Origin: an uncultured Lachnospiraceae bacterium
GTDB taxonomy: Bacteria; Bacillota; Clostridia; Lachnospirales; Lachnospiraceae
Assembly (NCBI GenBank): GCA_910586715.1
Contig: CAJUJG010000005.1
Span: 62,001-126,000, forward strand
Direction: 5' to 3'
Length of the DNA: 64,000 bases
Below the pieces are notes generated by a model. It ran no database searches, was not told the DNA's origin, and saw only the letters and a list, made by a program, of their open reading frames with translations. Each line of letters opens with the position of its first letter. The stretch's first letter is position 1. This document shows, piece by piece, positions 33,945-42,393 of this stretch. A program made the position numbers and the translations under genes.

Positions 33945-35387
33945 TTATGTAAATCCACGGACAAAAAGATTCATATCATCATATCCCACTGCTAAATTAA
34001 TATTTTGTCCATTGTCAAATCCCGCAGTACTAATCCCAATGACTTCTCCGTACATGTTTAATACGGCTCCTCCTGAGCTTCCGTGAGAAGTTGGCGCGGT
34101 AAACTGCAGCATATTCACTCCGTCCATTTTCCGAAATCCCGATATAATGCCGTCTGACACCGAATTAAATAAACCGAGCGGGCTGCCGATTGCAACCACC
34201 TTTTGCCCGCGTACAAGCCTGTCCTTCCCATCGTATATCGGAATCGGCTTTAATTTTCTTTGAATGCGGATTATTGCCAAATCAAGAACCGTATTATATT
34301 TAATGATTTCATCTGTGGGATATACTTTATCATCTTCCTCAATCCTTACGGAAAAAAATCTGCCATCACTGACAACATGATGATTCGTCAATATATATCC
34401 ATCCGCTCCTATCATAATTCCTGATCCGGAGCCTATAATCTCACCGGAATTGTCATGAATCGCAATCATAACAACTGATGCCGCTAACAGCGCCAGCTGC
34501 TCAAAGTTTTTTTCCGTTCGCTCTGTATGCGGATTCTTTGCGGTTTTCTCCACGGCGTTGTCAATATGCACTTGGCGTTCTTCCCTGCTATGCTTTGGAA
34601 TATGGACAATTACCTTTTTTTGCTCCTGGTCTGTCTTGAACTTCTGTTCTTGCGGCGGTGTATTCTGAACAGCGGTATCTGCTACGTAGTCAGAGACCGT
34701 TGGAGTATATTCTTCCAGCTTCCATGCGGCATAATCTCCCAGCAATACCCTCTTATACACTTGTTTTAACGCATCCGGCAAATCCATGTCCTTGTTGACC
34801 TGCAAGAACAGTACATCAGCGCCTATCAGGGTAAGCATATAATAAAAATAGCTTTCCGTTTCTTTGCAAACATTTGTTGCGATTACTTTAATACAGCTTT
34901 TATCCGTCCAGCCAATGAAATCATTTTCAAAAATCAGATCTGTCCAATACAATAATTTTACTGCAAAATTCTTTTGAATAGAGTCACTCATTCCTGTCCG
35001 GCTTTTGGCATAGCTGTCAACCGCCATTTTTAACGCTGTGCTTAATTGTGCCGCTAATGCTGTATTAGACCTTGATGCTTTAATATTTACATACTGGTTT
35101 TCTGACTGCATCCATTCTTCATAACAGGAAGCGTAATAACACGCGTCATCCGAACGCGAAATGCCCGGTAAAGCGGATATTCTTTTATAAATCAGCTGAT
35201 GCGCCTTCACTGCTGCCTCAAGCACCTTATCAGCGCTCGACAGCTCCTGTCGTAATGTCTCGTTAGCGCCTTGCAATACAATAAAATATACATCACGGCA
35301 GTCATTATGAAATCCACCCTTCACTCTTGCAAATGTTAACAAGGAATTTATTTCCATTACATTATGTCTGTACTTAACATCCTTCAT
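33945..35387 (-). CDS. YceG-like segment fused to HtrA/trypsin-like serine protease
   Basis: A 480-residue protein without signal peptide or membrane helix, hence probably cytoplasmic. The N-terminal 215 residues are helical and end in a segment (about 164-200, CIKVIATNVCKETESYFYYM ... GADVLFLQV) that reproduces the repeat seen three times in YceG. A linker of about 80 polar residues follows, then an S1C-type protease domain (about 300-480) with His337 (LTNHHVV), Asp369 (TVLDLAII) and Ser438 (HGSSGGAV), all in place. There is no PDZ domain. It is the first gene of the minus-strand Ter operon, with an AGGAGAT ribosome-binding site. A protease that senses or cleaves Ter components is a reasonable inference. 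Confidence 0.87.
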   Translation of the reverse strand: MKDVKYRHNVMEINSLLTFARVKGGFHNDCRDVYFIVLQGANETLRQELSSADKVLEAAVKAHQLIYKRISALPGISRSDDACYYASCYEEWMQSENQYVNIKASRSNTALAAQLSTALKMAVDSYAKSRTGMSDSIQKNFAVKLLYWTDLIFENDFIGWTDKSCIKVIATNVCKETESYFYYMLTLIGADVLFLQVNKDMDLPDALKQVYKRVLLGDYAAWKLEEYTPTVSDYVADTAVQNTPPQEQKFKTDQEQKKVIVHIPKHSREERQVHIDNAVEKTAKNPHTERTEKNFEQLALLAASVVMIAIHDNSGEIIGSGSGIMIGADGYILTNHHVVSDGRFFSVRIEEDDKVYPTDEIIKYNTVLDLAIIRIQRKLKPIPIYDGKDRLVRGQKVVAIGSPLGLFNSVSDGIISGFRKMDGVNMLQFTAPTSHGSSGGAVLNMYGEVIGISTAGFDNGQNINLAVGYDDMNLFVRGFT

Positions 35388-35550
35388 GATTGATAAATCT
35401 CCTGTTTTCCTATGATTTACGTTTTATATACCACTTTATTTTATCATTATATCCCTATTTTTTCTATCATTTTTCATAAAAATATGTTATATTGGATTAT
35501 GTCGGCTTTGCGCCGGTCCATGAAAGACAAAAAGGAGTATTAAAAGATTT

Positions 35551-36510
35551 ATGAAAGACTTACCCATATATTATCGCGTCGGCGCTTTGCTATACTGTCC
35601 CGCCAACAGCGAATCCATTTCTTCTTCCATTATCAATAATAAATTAGGAACTCACTATTCACTTGCCTTATGCTTGGAAGATACCATCAATGACAACTTT
35701 GTTTTGGAAGCAGAAGATTTATTATATAAAAGTTTAGTGCAAATATGGAAGGCACAAAACACACATGACTTTTTCCTGCCTGATATTTTTATCAGGGTAC
35801 GGAATGCAGCGCAGATTTATCGCCTGCACGACAGGTTCGGGGAAATCCGTCAATTATTATCCGGATATATTGTCCCTAAATTTTCATTGGAAAATGCTGA
35901 TTCTTATATCAATGCTATTATGAAACTCAATGAAATTTCTTCTAAACCTGTTTACATGATGCCAATATACGAAAGCGCTTCCATCATTGATTTAAGAACC
36001 CGGTACGATATTTTATATACACTGAAGGAAAAAATCGATGCCATAGAAGACCGCATCCTCAACATCAGGGTTGGCGGCAATGACTTGTGCCACACATTCG
36101 GGTTCCGGCGGCATGATAATGAATCTATTCACCGGATACAGCCGGTTTCCCATATTTTTTCTGATATTAATACCGTATACGGCTTGGATTATGTCGTTTC
36201 CGGTCCTGTATGGGAATATTTCAATGGAGAGAACTGGGAACAGGGACTTCGAAATGAAATTGAAGATGACAAACTCTGCGGCTTTACCGGAAAAACCGTA
36301 ATCCACCCAAAACAGATTTCCATTGTAAATGATGCTTATAAAGTTACGAAGGATGATTACGAATCCGCAAAGTCCATTTTAAATTGGGATGCCTCTTCCC
36401 ATTCCTATGTGGCGTCGGATATTAATAAGCAGCGAATGGATGAATACAAAACGCATACAAACTGGGCGAGAAAAATCCTGCTTATGTCAGAGACCTTTGG
36501 AATCAGATAA
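35551..36510 (+). CDS. HpcH/HpaI aldolase / citrate lyase beta-like enzyme (Ter module)
   Basis: A 319-residue TIM-barrel enzyme related to citrate lyase beta subunit. The motifs CLEDTIND (metal or substrate Glu/Asp), IRVGGNDLCHTFGF and CGFTGKTVIHPKQI are recognisable. In Ter islands this enzyme is part of a set (with ATP-grasp, two PRTases and a HAD phosphatase) proposed to make a nucleoside-like metabolite by C-C bond cleavage or formation; the substrate is unknown. It is divergent from the effector operon. AAAGGAG lies 13 bases before the ATG, a long spacing, and falls inside a seven-codon open frame (35520-35543) whose first three codons repeat those of the gene. Confidence 0.88.
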   Translation: MKDLPIYYRVGALLYCPANSESISSSIINNKLGTHYSLALCLEDTINDNFVLEAEDLLYKSLVQIWKAQNTHDFFLPDIFIRVRNAAQIYRLHDRFGEIRQLLSGYIVPKFSLENADSYINAIMKLNEISSKPVYMMPIYESASIIDLRTRYDILYTLKEKIDAIEDRILNIRVGGNDLCHTFGFRRHDNESIHRIQPVSHIFSDINTVYGLDYVVSGPVWEYFNGENWEQGLRNEIEDDKLCGFTGKTVIHPKQISIVNDAYKVTKDDYESAKSILNWDASSHSYVASDINKQRMDEYKTHTNWARKILLMSETFGIR

Positions 36511-36536
36511 AGCCGCAAAACTGCGGCTTTATTTTA
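36509..36536 (+). terminator. Terminator after the citrate-lyase-like gene
   Basis: A 9-bp stem AAAGCCGCA/TGCGGCTTT with an AAAC loop begins in the stop codon and is followed by ATTTTA on the plus strand. It also overlaps the stop of the opposing ATP-grasp gene. Confidence 0.75.
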
Positions 36537-37533
36537 CGATATCCGGAATTTCAATATATGATACAAACAGCTCCTTTTTCTGCTGTTTCCACATAACGGA
36601 CTTCCCCAACAATTTATTGAACGCAATGTTAGGAATGTTCACATTTGCAGCCATACAGCCCATCTGAAGCCCTCCCGACATCCGGGTGTTGATTTCCAGC
36701 AAATAGGGAATATCTTCCATATACTTAAATTGAATATTACATGGATATTCCAGTTTTACTTTCTCCATGACTGCTTTAACCATATCCAGCAGTTTTTCAT
36801 CATAGAATACCCGCTCATGCCGGGCTGCGCCTTTGTCCCTCGGTATTGCAATCAGCCCCTGCTCCGTATTCAGACAATCTACGCTGATTTCATTTCCGGC
36901 AAGATACGGCATCACCATCAAATCATCAAACGATTCCTGAGACTGCAAAATCTCTATATATTCATCATATAAAATCTCTGACCCCTGATAAACGCGAAGT
37001 CTTTGAAAACGGTCTGCGCACTGCGTAATTTTCCGAAAGCTCATCCCGCCTTCATCTTTCACAAATTTGACGCACACCTGACGGTACTTGCTTTTCAATG
37101 CCTCATACGCCTGCTCAAATGCAGCCGCAGTGTTCACCTTATAATAATCCGGAATGTATATTTGGGCACAGTCCTTGAAAAACGCATACGTATCCGCCTT
37201 ATCACCCAGCAGCTTTATCATGTCATAATCATCAACCATTACTTTTACTTTAATATCATGAAACCGCTGGATATTTTTACTGATTTCAGCCATATTGCGC
37301 CGCGGGACAAACACATCAATATTGTGTTCCTTGCAAAACGCTGTACAGTAATCAATATATTCCTCTCCATCCAGCCGCGGCTCTGCATACCATTCATCGC
37401 ACACCTTCTGAATAATCGAATGAGGCTCCAAATTTGTTCCAATGACATACAGTTCTTCCTCTTCGTCCTGCTTCATCAATGAAATCAATCGGTAAGACGT
37501 GCTAAACCAATGATTAAACCATACTCGTACCAT
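36529..37533 (-). CDS. ATP-grasp domain protein (Ter module)
   Basis: A 334-residue ATP-grasp ligase. An N-terminal pre-ATP-grasp Rossmann part (about 1-95) is followed by the ATP-grasp fold: KYRQVCVKFVKDEGGMSFRK glycine loop, MPYLAGNEISVDCL, and the metal-binding YLLEINTRMSGGLQMG. It should join a carboxylate to an amine or similar group with ATP. It is 11 bases from the StiP gene and converges on the citrate-lyase-like gene. Substrates are unknown. Confidence 0.9.
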   Translation of the reverse strand: MVRVWFNHWFSTSYRLISLMKQDEEEELYVIGTNLEPHSIIQKVCDEWYAEPRLDGEEYIDYCTAFCKEHNIDVFVPRRNMAEISKNIQRFHDIKVKVMVDDYDMIKLLGDKADTYAFFKDCAQIYIPDYYKVNTAAAFEQAYEALKSKYRQVCVKFVKDEGGMSFRKITQCADRFQRLRVYQGSEILYDEYIEILQSQESFDDLMVMPYLAGNEISVDCLNTEQGLIAIPRDKGAARHERVFYDEKLLDMVKAVMEKVKLEYPCNIQFKYMEDIPYLLEINTRMSGGLQMGCMAANVNIPNIAFNKLLGKSVMWKQQKKELFVSYIEIPDIVK

Positions 37534-37544
37534 TTATTCCTCCA

Positions 37545-38600
37545 TTACATATCTGCCATTTTTTTAATAATTCCACAGCATTTATACTGCTTTAACGGAT
37601 AATATTCAATGGGAACACTTTTTTCTGCGGCAAGTCTGACAATATGCGCCAGCTCCTGGCTGCCGCGATACGCTTCATCAATCAGAATCTTCCACGGAAC
37701 GCGCCGCAGCAGCACTCTTGTTGTTTCTCCAATACCCGGCTTCACCAAATTGATATCTTCAATTTGAAAACGTTTCGCAATCTCTTGTACCTCTTGCGCT
37801 CCGGCGCCTTGAACCATTTTCTCATCCGCGCACTGCCTATCGGCAAAATCAAACTGCTTTTCAATCGTTTCAATAAACTCATAAGACAAATCGGACTGCT
37901 GCAGTTCTTCATAATATACTGCCCCGTGAAAATCGTTTTCCCCAATAATATCATCACGTAAAAATGTTCTGCTGACCAATCCTGACACGGTACTGTTTAA
38001 GCAGGAACTTGCAATTAAAATATCTTCATGCGTTCCACACAAATCCGTCACATTTGCCGGATCCGCAATCACGGCAATATCGGGCGAAACATCGGGATAT
38101 TGGACCAAATTCTTTTTCAGCTCATTTAAAATCGCTCCTTTTCCAATCCAGCCGTCAACAAACAGCAGCTGATTTGGCGCATACCGCTCAAGCAGATACT
38201 CCATTGCATTTTTATCAATTCCTCTTCCTCTTATAATTGAGATGGAATAATGCGGGGTTTTTATGGCATACTTCTTCTCCATGTAATGTTTTACCAGTAT
38301 TCCTATCGGGATGCCGGCTCTTGCCAAAGAAACCAATACAACGTCCCTGCCTCTTTTTTCAACAATTCTTTCCGCAAGCATTCCTACCGCCTTCGCTGTT
38401 TGGGCAGAGTACTTGTCCAAGGCGTCTCTATATACTTCCATATATTTCTCAGACGGGACATATTCTATCGGAAGCATCTCACAATAATGTTTTCCTGCCT
38501 GAATCAGTTTTTCTCTCTCCTGTGTCGGCTGCGGCTCAACCATTCCGGTTATATCCTTTAACAGCAGTATCACATCACTCGTCTTATATGAGCTTCTCAC
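37545..38600 (-). CDS. StiP-like phosphoribosyltransferase with C-terminal Pelota-like region
   Basis: A 351-residue protein of the StiP family. The N-terminal two-thirds is a divergent PRTase: RAGIPIG in the pyrophosphate loop (about 94-100), GIDKNAMEYLLERYAP, and the PRPP-loop-like LLFVDGWIGKGAI (145-157) in which the usual VDDxxxTG is changed. The C-terminal part (about 265-351) resembles the Pelota RNA-binding domain known to follow it (RVPWKILIDEAYRGSQELAHIVRLAAEKSVPIEYYPL). The name cysteine protease StiP used in databases has no support in this sequence. It lies one base from the PRTase-TRSP gene. Confidence 0.88.
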   Translation of the reverse strand: MRSSYKTSDVILLLKDITGMVEPQPTQEREKLIQAGKHYCEMLPIEYVPSEKYMEVYRDALDKYSAQTAKAVGMLAERIVEKRGRDVVLVSLARAGIPIGILVKHYMEKKYAIKTPHYSISIIRGRGIDKNAMEYLLERYAPNQLLFVDGWIGKGAILNELKKNLVQYPDVSPDIAVIADPANVTDLCGTHEDILIASSCLNSTVSGLVSRTFLRDDIIGENDFHGAVYYEELQQSDLSYEFIETIEKQFDFADRQCADEKMVQGAGAQEVQEIAKRFQIEDINLVKPGIGETTRVLLRRVPWKILIDEAYRGSQELAHIVRLAAEKSVPIEYYPLKQYKCCGIIKKMADM

Positions 38601-38601
38601 G

Positions 38602-39705
38602 TCAGCACCACCTTATTACATGAATCTCGCTATTTTGAATGCACAATGCATTGATTAAAGTATGAATCCCTGTTTTTTCAAAATACGCTGCATCTGTTAC
38701 CACAATCACACTGTCATAGTTACCAATATCGTACAAAAATGTAACACGGTTCTCATCGTATAAGCTTCTCAGCTCATATCTGACATGCAGCGGATATTCC
38801 CGCTCACTGCTCACGGCAATCGGACTTCTCGTTGTCGCATGGCATTTGACCTCTTTTCCGCTGTTCTCTAATTTCTGTCCTAAGCGCAGCGCCGGATACA
38901 TAAATTCTTCCGTACCCAATACCAAAATACTGCTTTTCCCGGTCAGGTCAATTTGATTTAAAACACATGCACAGAATTCATCCACATGCGCTTCATAATC
39001 TCTCGTTTTTACCGCCCTTCTAGCATTTTGATATGCTTTTATTTGATGGTGGAAAATATTTTTGCTTTCAACATTGGAACTGTTAACGGCAATATATTGA
39101 CCATCTCCCCGAAATTGGTCTGCTGTCTGCGCGTATCCGCTATGATCCGTTTTCACCAAATAGTGAAGGGCTATTCCTTTCTTTTCATATGCTGTCAATG
39201 ATGCCTGTGTCATACCGTTCAACAGTGAAGCCACCGAATATTTTTTTATAGCCGGATATTCTCTCTCAAGAATTTGAATAATATTTAATATGGTGTTGCC
39301 GGTAGTGACCTCATCTTCAATAAAAATTATACGGTCAACAGATGAGACGATACCTGCCAATTCATCCTTAACCAATTTTTGCTCTGTCGCATGACTATGT
39401 TCTTCGGAAAAAAATAAATAATCCGCTTTTGGAACAAGTTCTCTTGTAGTCTGCATATACACTGCGTCAAAATAGGAAGAAACAGCTGCACCGATTGCCG
39501 TAGCAGTCTCCGCAAAACCGATAAAAAACAGTTTCTCATTTGGATATGCCTGTCTGACAAGCTCTGCCAGCTCCCCAAACATTGCAAGCGCTTTCGACGG
39601 TGCAGTCGGAATATGTTTCCCCTGAAACTTATTTACAACAAGATAGCTTCTTTTCGTATTATTTTCTCTTTTGGCAATACGAACCAAATCACTTTCTGTA
39701 TACAT
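38602..39705 (-). CDS. Phosphoribosyltransferase with TRSP domain (Ter module)
   Basis: A 367-residue protein. The N-terminal domain is an orotate-PRTase-like fold with FIGFAETATAIGAAV and the PRPP motif IIFIEDEVTTGNTIL (126-140). The C-terminal domain, from about residue 250 (SSILVLGTEEFMYPAL ... CHATTRSPIAVSSEREYPL ... VTFLYDIGNYDSVIVVTDA), matches the TRSP domain that defines this family. With StiP it forms the PRTase pair of the Ter biosynthetic module. It is the first gene of a three-gene operon with StiP and ATP-grasp, and is divergent from the terD-AIM24 pair; both sets probably share control in the 150-base gap. Confidence 0.9.
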   Translation of the reverse strand: MYTESDLVRIAKRENNTKRSYLVVNKFQGKHIPTAPSKALAMFGELAELVRQAYPNEKLFFIGFAETATAIGAAVSSYFDAVYMQTTRELVPKADYLFFSEEHSHATEQKLVKDELAGIVSSVDRIIFIEDEVTTGNTILNIIQILEREYPAIKKYSVASLLNGMTQASLTAYEKKGIALHYLVKTDHSGYAQTADQFRGDGQYIAVNSSNVESKNIFHHQIKAYQNARRAVKTRDYEAHVDEFCACVLNQIDLTGKSSILVLGTEEFMYPALRLGQKLENSGKEVKCHATTRSPIAVSSEREYPLHVRYELRSLYDENRVTFLYDIGNYDSVIVVTDAAYFEKTGIHTLINALCIQNSEIHVIRWC

Positions 39706-39816
39706 TTCTTTCCCCTTTATTCCAGCCTGATTTCGTTACTGTTCACTCCGTTCCGGTAACCTGATTTCCAATCCCTTTTTCCTTATTCCCAATTTTCTAT
39801 AGTATATTTGCAAAAT

Positions 39817-39828
39817 ATCTGATATAAT
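39817..39828 (+). promoter_or_regulatory. Extended -10 promoter of the TerD-AIM24 pair
   Basis: A perfect TATAAT (39823-39828) is preceded by TGA, giving an extended -10 (TGnTATAAT); no good -35 is seen at 17 bases. The AAAGGAG ribosome-binding site (39844-39850) and ATG (39858) follow, so the 5' leader would be about 25 bases. Confidence 0.6.
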
Positions 39829-39857
39829 AGGGAAAAAAGTATCAAAGGAGTATTCAC

Positions 39858-40628
39858 ATGGTTGATTTATCAATGCGCACAACATCTCCATATAGCCAAA
39901 CTACCATAGCAACAATCAACATTACCATGCAGTACACAATGACAACACAAAATATTATATCCTTAAATGCTCCAAATCACAATACCAATTGTATTGATGT
40001 TGATTCTGCTCCAACTGTGGAATCACCTCCTTCCAAACAAAGGATACCGGAAGTTCGGACAATTGAAATTCCCAGACTTGAAAACCAAATACAAAAAGGG
40101 CAAAAATTCTTATTAGACCCTACCGGCACTGTGCAAAGAATCAACGTATGCTTAGGCTGGAATGTACTTAATCCGCAATGCGATATTGATGTTTCGGCAT
40201 TTATTCTTGGAACCGACAATAAAGTGCTTGGCGACGATTGGTTTGTATTTTACGGGCAGGAGGATAGTCCGGACAAAACTGTTCATTTCTCTCTTTCCGA
40301 AGAAACAGACCGGGAATATATATCTGTTGACTTGGCGGGACTCAATTCAAATGTCCATAAAATTGTTTTTGTGCTAACCATAAACGATGCTCTCAAGAAC
40401 TACTTAAATTTCAGCATGGTAAAAGATGCTTATATACGCATACTGAACGCCGATAACCAGCAGGAGCTTGTCAGTTTTCAAATGACAGATTACTATGATA
40501 ATGTGATTTCCATGATGATCGGAGAGATTTACCTGCACGCCGGCAATTGGAAATGCAATGCAATCGGAAACGGTGTTGCAAAAGATCTTGCCGGATTATG
40601 TGAACTGTATGGTGTTCAGGTGGTTTAA
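39858..40628 (+). CDS. Divergent TerD-domain protein with N-terminal extension
   Basis: A 256-residue protein. The first 80 residues are a low-complexity Thr/Asn/Ser-rich extension without signal peptide. The TerD domain (about 78-256) starts with IQKGQKFLLD and ends with GLCELYGVQVV. The first acidic turn is kept (CDIDVSAFIL), but the second calcium loop, GDNxTGxGxGDDE in the three other TerD proteins, is replaced by SLSEETDREY, so calcium binding should be weak or absent. It may be a structural or regulatory member of a mixed TerD assembly. It is followed after 20 bases by an AIM24 gene. Confidence 0.9.
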   Translation: MVDLSMRTTSPYSQTTIATINITMQYTMTTQNIISLNAPNHNTNCIDVDSAPTVESPPSKQRIPEVRTIEIPRLENQIQKGQKFLLDPTGTVQRINVCLGWNVLNPQCDIDVSAFILGTDNKVLGDDWFVFYGQEDSPDKTVHFSLSEETDREYISVDLAGLNSNVHKIVFVLTINDALKNYLNFSMVKDAYIRILNADNQQELVSFQMTDYYDNVISMMIGEIYLHAGNWKCNAIGNGVAKDLAGLCELYGVQVV

Positions 40629-40648
40629 CTACAGTAGGGAGGAAAAAA

Positions 40649-41356
40649 ATGCTTAATTTTGAAACCATAAATGAATTGACCTTAAAAGTAACCTGTACTG
40701 GAAATGATGTTTTAATTGCAAAGGCAGGTTCATTTATTGCCGGTGAAAGCGCCGGGGGAAAAAACTATAAATTTGAAAAATTATTATTAGGACCGCAAAA
40801 CAATCGTATGCAGGCTGCAATCGGTTCCCTTATCCGACATGCTACCGGTGAAAATTTACCTCTCATGAAAGTTACAATGTCGGGTAACTCTACTACATAT
40901 TATGCAAATTACGGGCAGCACATTATCGTATATAAACTTGGATTCGGTGAAGTTGTTTCTGTAGAATCCGAAAATATACTGGCTTTTACTCAGGACTGTA
41001 AATATGACGTCCGTTTTATCGGTGTCGGCATTTTGTCCCAAAAAGGATTGGCAACATCTACACTTACGGGAAACGGTGACAATGCCTATGTTGCCCTGCT
41101 CTCTGACGGCAATCCGATTGTTCTGAGCAATACCGGCAGCCGCAACGCGTTATCCGTTGATCCTGACGCTGTCATTTGCTGGATGAGCCAGCAAGGATAC
41201 TGCGATCCTCAGATTAAAACGGACTTATCGTGGAAAAACTTAATCGGACAGCATTCCGGGGAATCCTATACGTTTGAATGGGCTCCAACCCTGCCTGTTA
41301 CCGTGCTCATTCAGCCATCTGAACGAAGAGGGGGAATCAGGGTAGGAGTCGATTAA
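40649..41356 (+). CDS. AIM24 family protein
   Basis: A 235-residue protein of the AIM24/TIGR00266 beta-helical family, with FIAGESAGGKNYKFEKLLLG, RHATGENLPLMKVTMSGN, and the AYVALLSDGNPIVLSN segment. AIM24 proteins frequently accompany TerD genes; their function is unknown. A GGAGG site lies seven bases before the start, and the gene is evidently co-transcribed with the divergent TerD gene. It ends the Ter island; FolD follows 48 bases later with its own strong ribosome-binding site. Confidence 0.88.
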   Translation: MLNFETINELTLKVTCTGNDVLIAKAGSFIAGESAGGKNYKFEKLLLGPQNNRMQAAIGSLIRHATGENLPLMKVTMSGNSTTYYANYGQHIIVYKLGFGEVVSVESENILAFTQDCKYDVRFIGVGILSQKGLATSTLTGNGDNAYVALLSDGNPIVLSNTGSRNALSVDPDAVICWMSQQGYCDPQIKTDLSWKNLIGQHSGESYTFEWAPTLPVTVLIQPSERRGGIRVGVD

Positions 41357-41404
41357 AATAAATACAAACGTCATGTCTCAATTTGGAAAGGAGAACCACA
41401 CAAC

Positions 41405-42241
41405 ATGTACCAACTGATTGATGGAAAAAAAATCTCACAGGAAATCAAGGACGAATTAAAGGACAAGGTAACTGCCCTCAAAGCGCAGGGGAAAAGCATC
41501 TGCCTTGCCGTGATACAGGTGGGCAGCGACCCCGCGTCAAGCGTATACGTCGGCAACAAGAAAAAGGCGTGCGCCTATATCGGCATTGAATCGCTTGCCT
41601 ATGAGCTGCCCGGGGAGACAACGCAGGAGGAGCTTTTGGACCTCGTAAGGAAACTAAACGCCGATGACAAGGTAAACGGTATTCTTGTACAGCTCCCGCT
41701 TCCGAAACAGATTGACGAGGAAAAAGTTATCCAAACCATCGCGCCCGAAAAGGATGTGGATGGTTTTAACGAAAAGAACGTCGGCGCACTGTGCGTCGGC
41801 AGCAAGGGGTATGTATCATGCACGCCGCTTGGCATTATCCAGCTTTTAAAGCGGTCCGGTGTAGAAATTGCCGGAAAGCACTGTGTTGTCATCGGCAGGA
41901 GCAACATTGTCGGAAAGCCAATGTCCTTATTGCTGCTGCGGGAAAACGGCACGGTTACCGTCTGCCATTCGCGCACGCAGGATATTAAGGAAATCACAAA
42001 GCAGGCGGATATTTTAGTGGTGGCAATCGGGAAGCCGAAGTTTGTCGATGAAAGCTATGTAAAGGAAGGTGCAGTGGTGATTGACGTCGGCATTCACAGG
42101 GATGAGAATAACAAGCTCTGCGGCGATGTTGATTTTGAAAAGGCCGCTCCGCACACGAGCGCCATTACACCCGTTCCCGGCGGCGTCGGACCAATGACGA
42201 TTGCAATGCTGATGTATAACTGCGTCAGTTCTGTGGAATAA
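41405..42241 (+). CDS. folD: Methylenetetrahydrofolate dehydrogenase / methenyltetrahydrofolate cyclohydrolase
   Basis: A 278-residue bifunctional enzyme of one-carbon metabolism that interconverts 5,10-methylene-, 5,10-methenyl- and 10-formyl-tetrahydrofolate. The catalytic YVGNKKKAC motif (Tyr48, Lys52), GILVQLPLPKQI, the NADP-binding VIGRSNIVGKPM and the C-terminal PVPGGVGPMTIAML are all intact. Length is typical. AAAGGAG lies about 11 bases before the start. It is plainly a housekeeping gene and marks the right boundary of the Ter island. Confidence 0.97.
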   Translation: MYQLIDGKKISQEIKDELKDKVTALKAQGKSICLAVIQVGSDPASSVYVGNKKKACAYIGIESLAYELPGETTQEELLDLVRKLNADDKVNGILVQLPLPKQIDEEKVIQTIAPEKDVDGFNEKNVGALCVGSKGYVSCTPLGIIQLLKRSGVEIAGKHCVVIGRSNIVGKPMSLLLLRENGTVTVCHSRTQDIKEITKQADILVVAIGKPKFVDESYVKEGAVVIDVGIHRDENNKLCGDVDFEKAAPHTSAITPVPGGVGPMTIAMLMYNCVSSVE

Positions 42242-42250
42242 CAACAGAAT

Positions 42251-42342
42251 CGAGTAGGGGAACGACCTTCTCCACTACTCGCCGCAGAAGCGTCCCATGC
42301 GCCGCTTCTGCGGCATACTTCCTCTGCATGGGGCTGCGCATA
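42251..42342. repeat. Structured intergenic element, copy B
   Basis: Between convergent folD and phosphofructokinase genes. It begins with the same CGAGTAGGGGAA as copy A and an imperfect hairpin (42251-42281), then has an 11-bp perfect stem CCGCAGAAGCG/CGCTTCTGCGG (42282-42292 with 42303-42313). From CCCATGCGCCGC to GCATAA it matches copy C at 47 of 50 positions. ATGCGC near 42297 can pair with GCGCAT near 42336, enclosing the inner hairpins. Confidence 0.75.
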
Positions 42343-42388
42343 AAAAAGAATGCCGGGTATCTATTGTCTAACCCGGCATCCTTTTTAT
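42343..42388. terminator. Bidirectional terminator between folD and phosphofructokinase genes
   Basis: A 9-bp perfect stem ATGCCGGGT/ACCCGGCAT (42350-42358 with 42371-42379) has CTTTTTATTTT on the plus side and TTCTTTTTTA on the minus side, so it can end both transcripts. Confidence 0.85.
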
Positions 42389-42393
42389 TTTAT

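Noticed and set aside
37545..38600. Cysteine protease function for the StiP-like protein
   Set aside because: The sequence shows a PRTase-like fold with a Pelota-like tail; no cysteine-protease motif is visible.
24517..41356. Calling the Ter island a tellurite-resistance operon in the strict sense
   Set aside because: Family names come from plasmid studies; the gene set here is of the broad stress and biosynthesis type, and resistance cannot be inferred from sequence.
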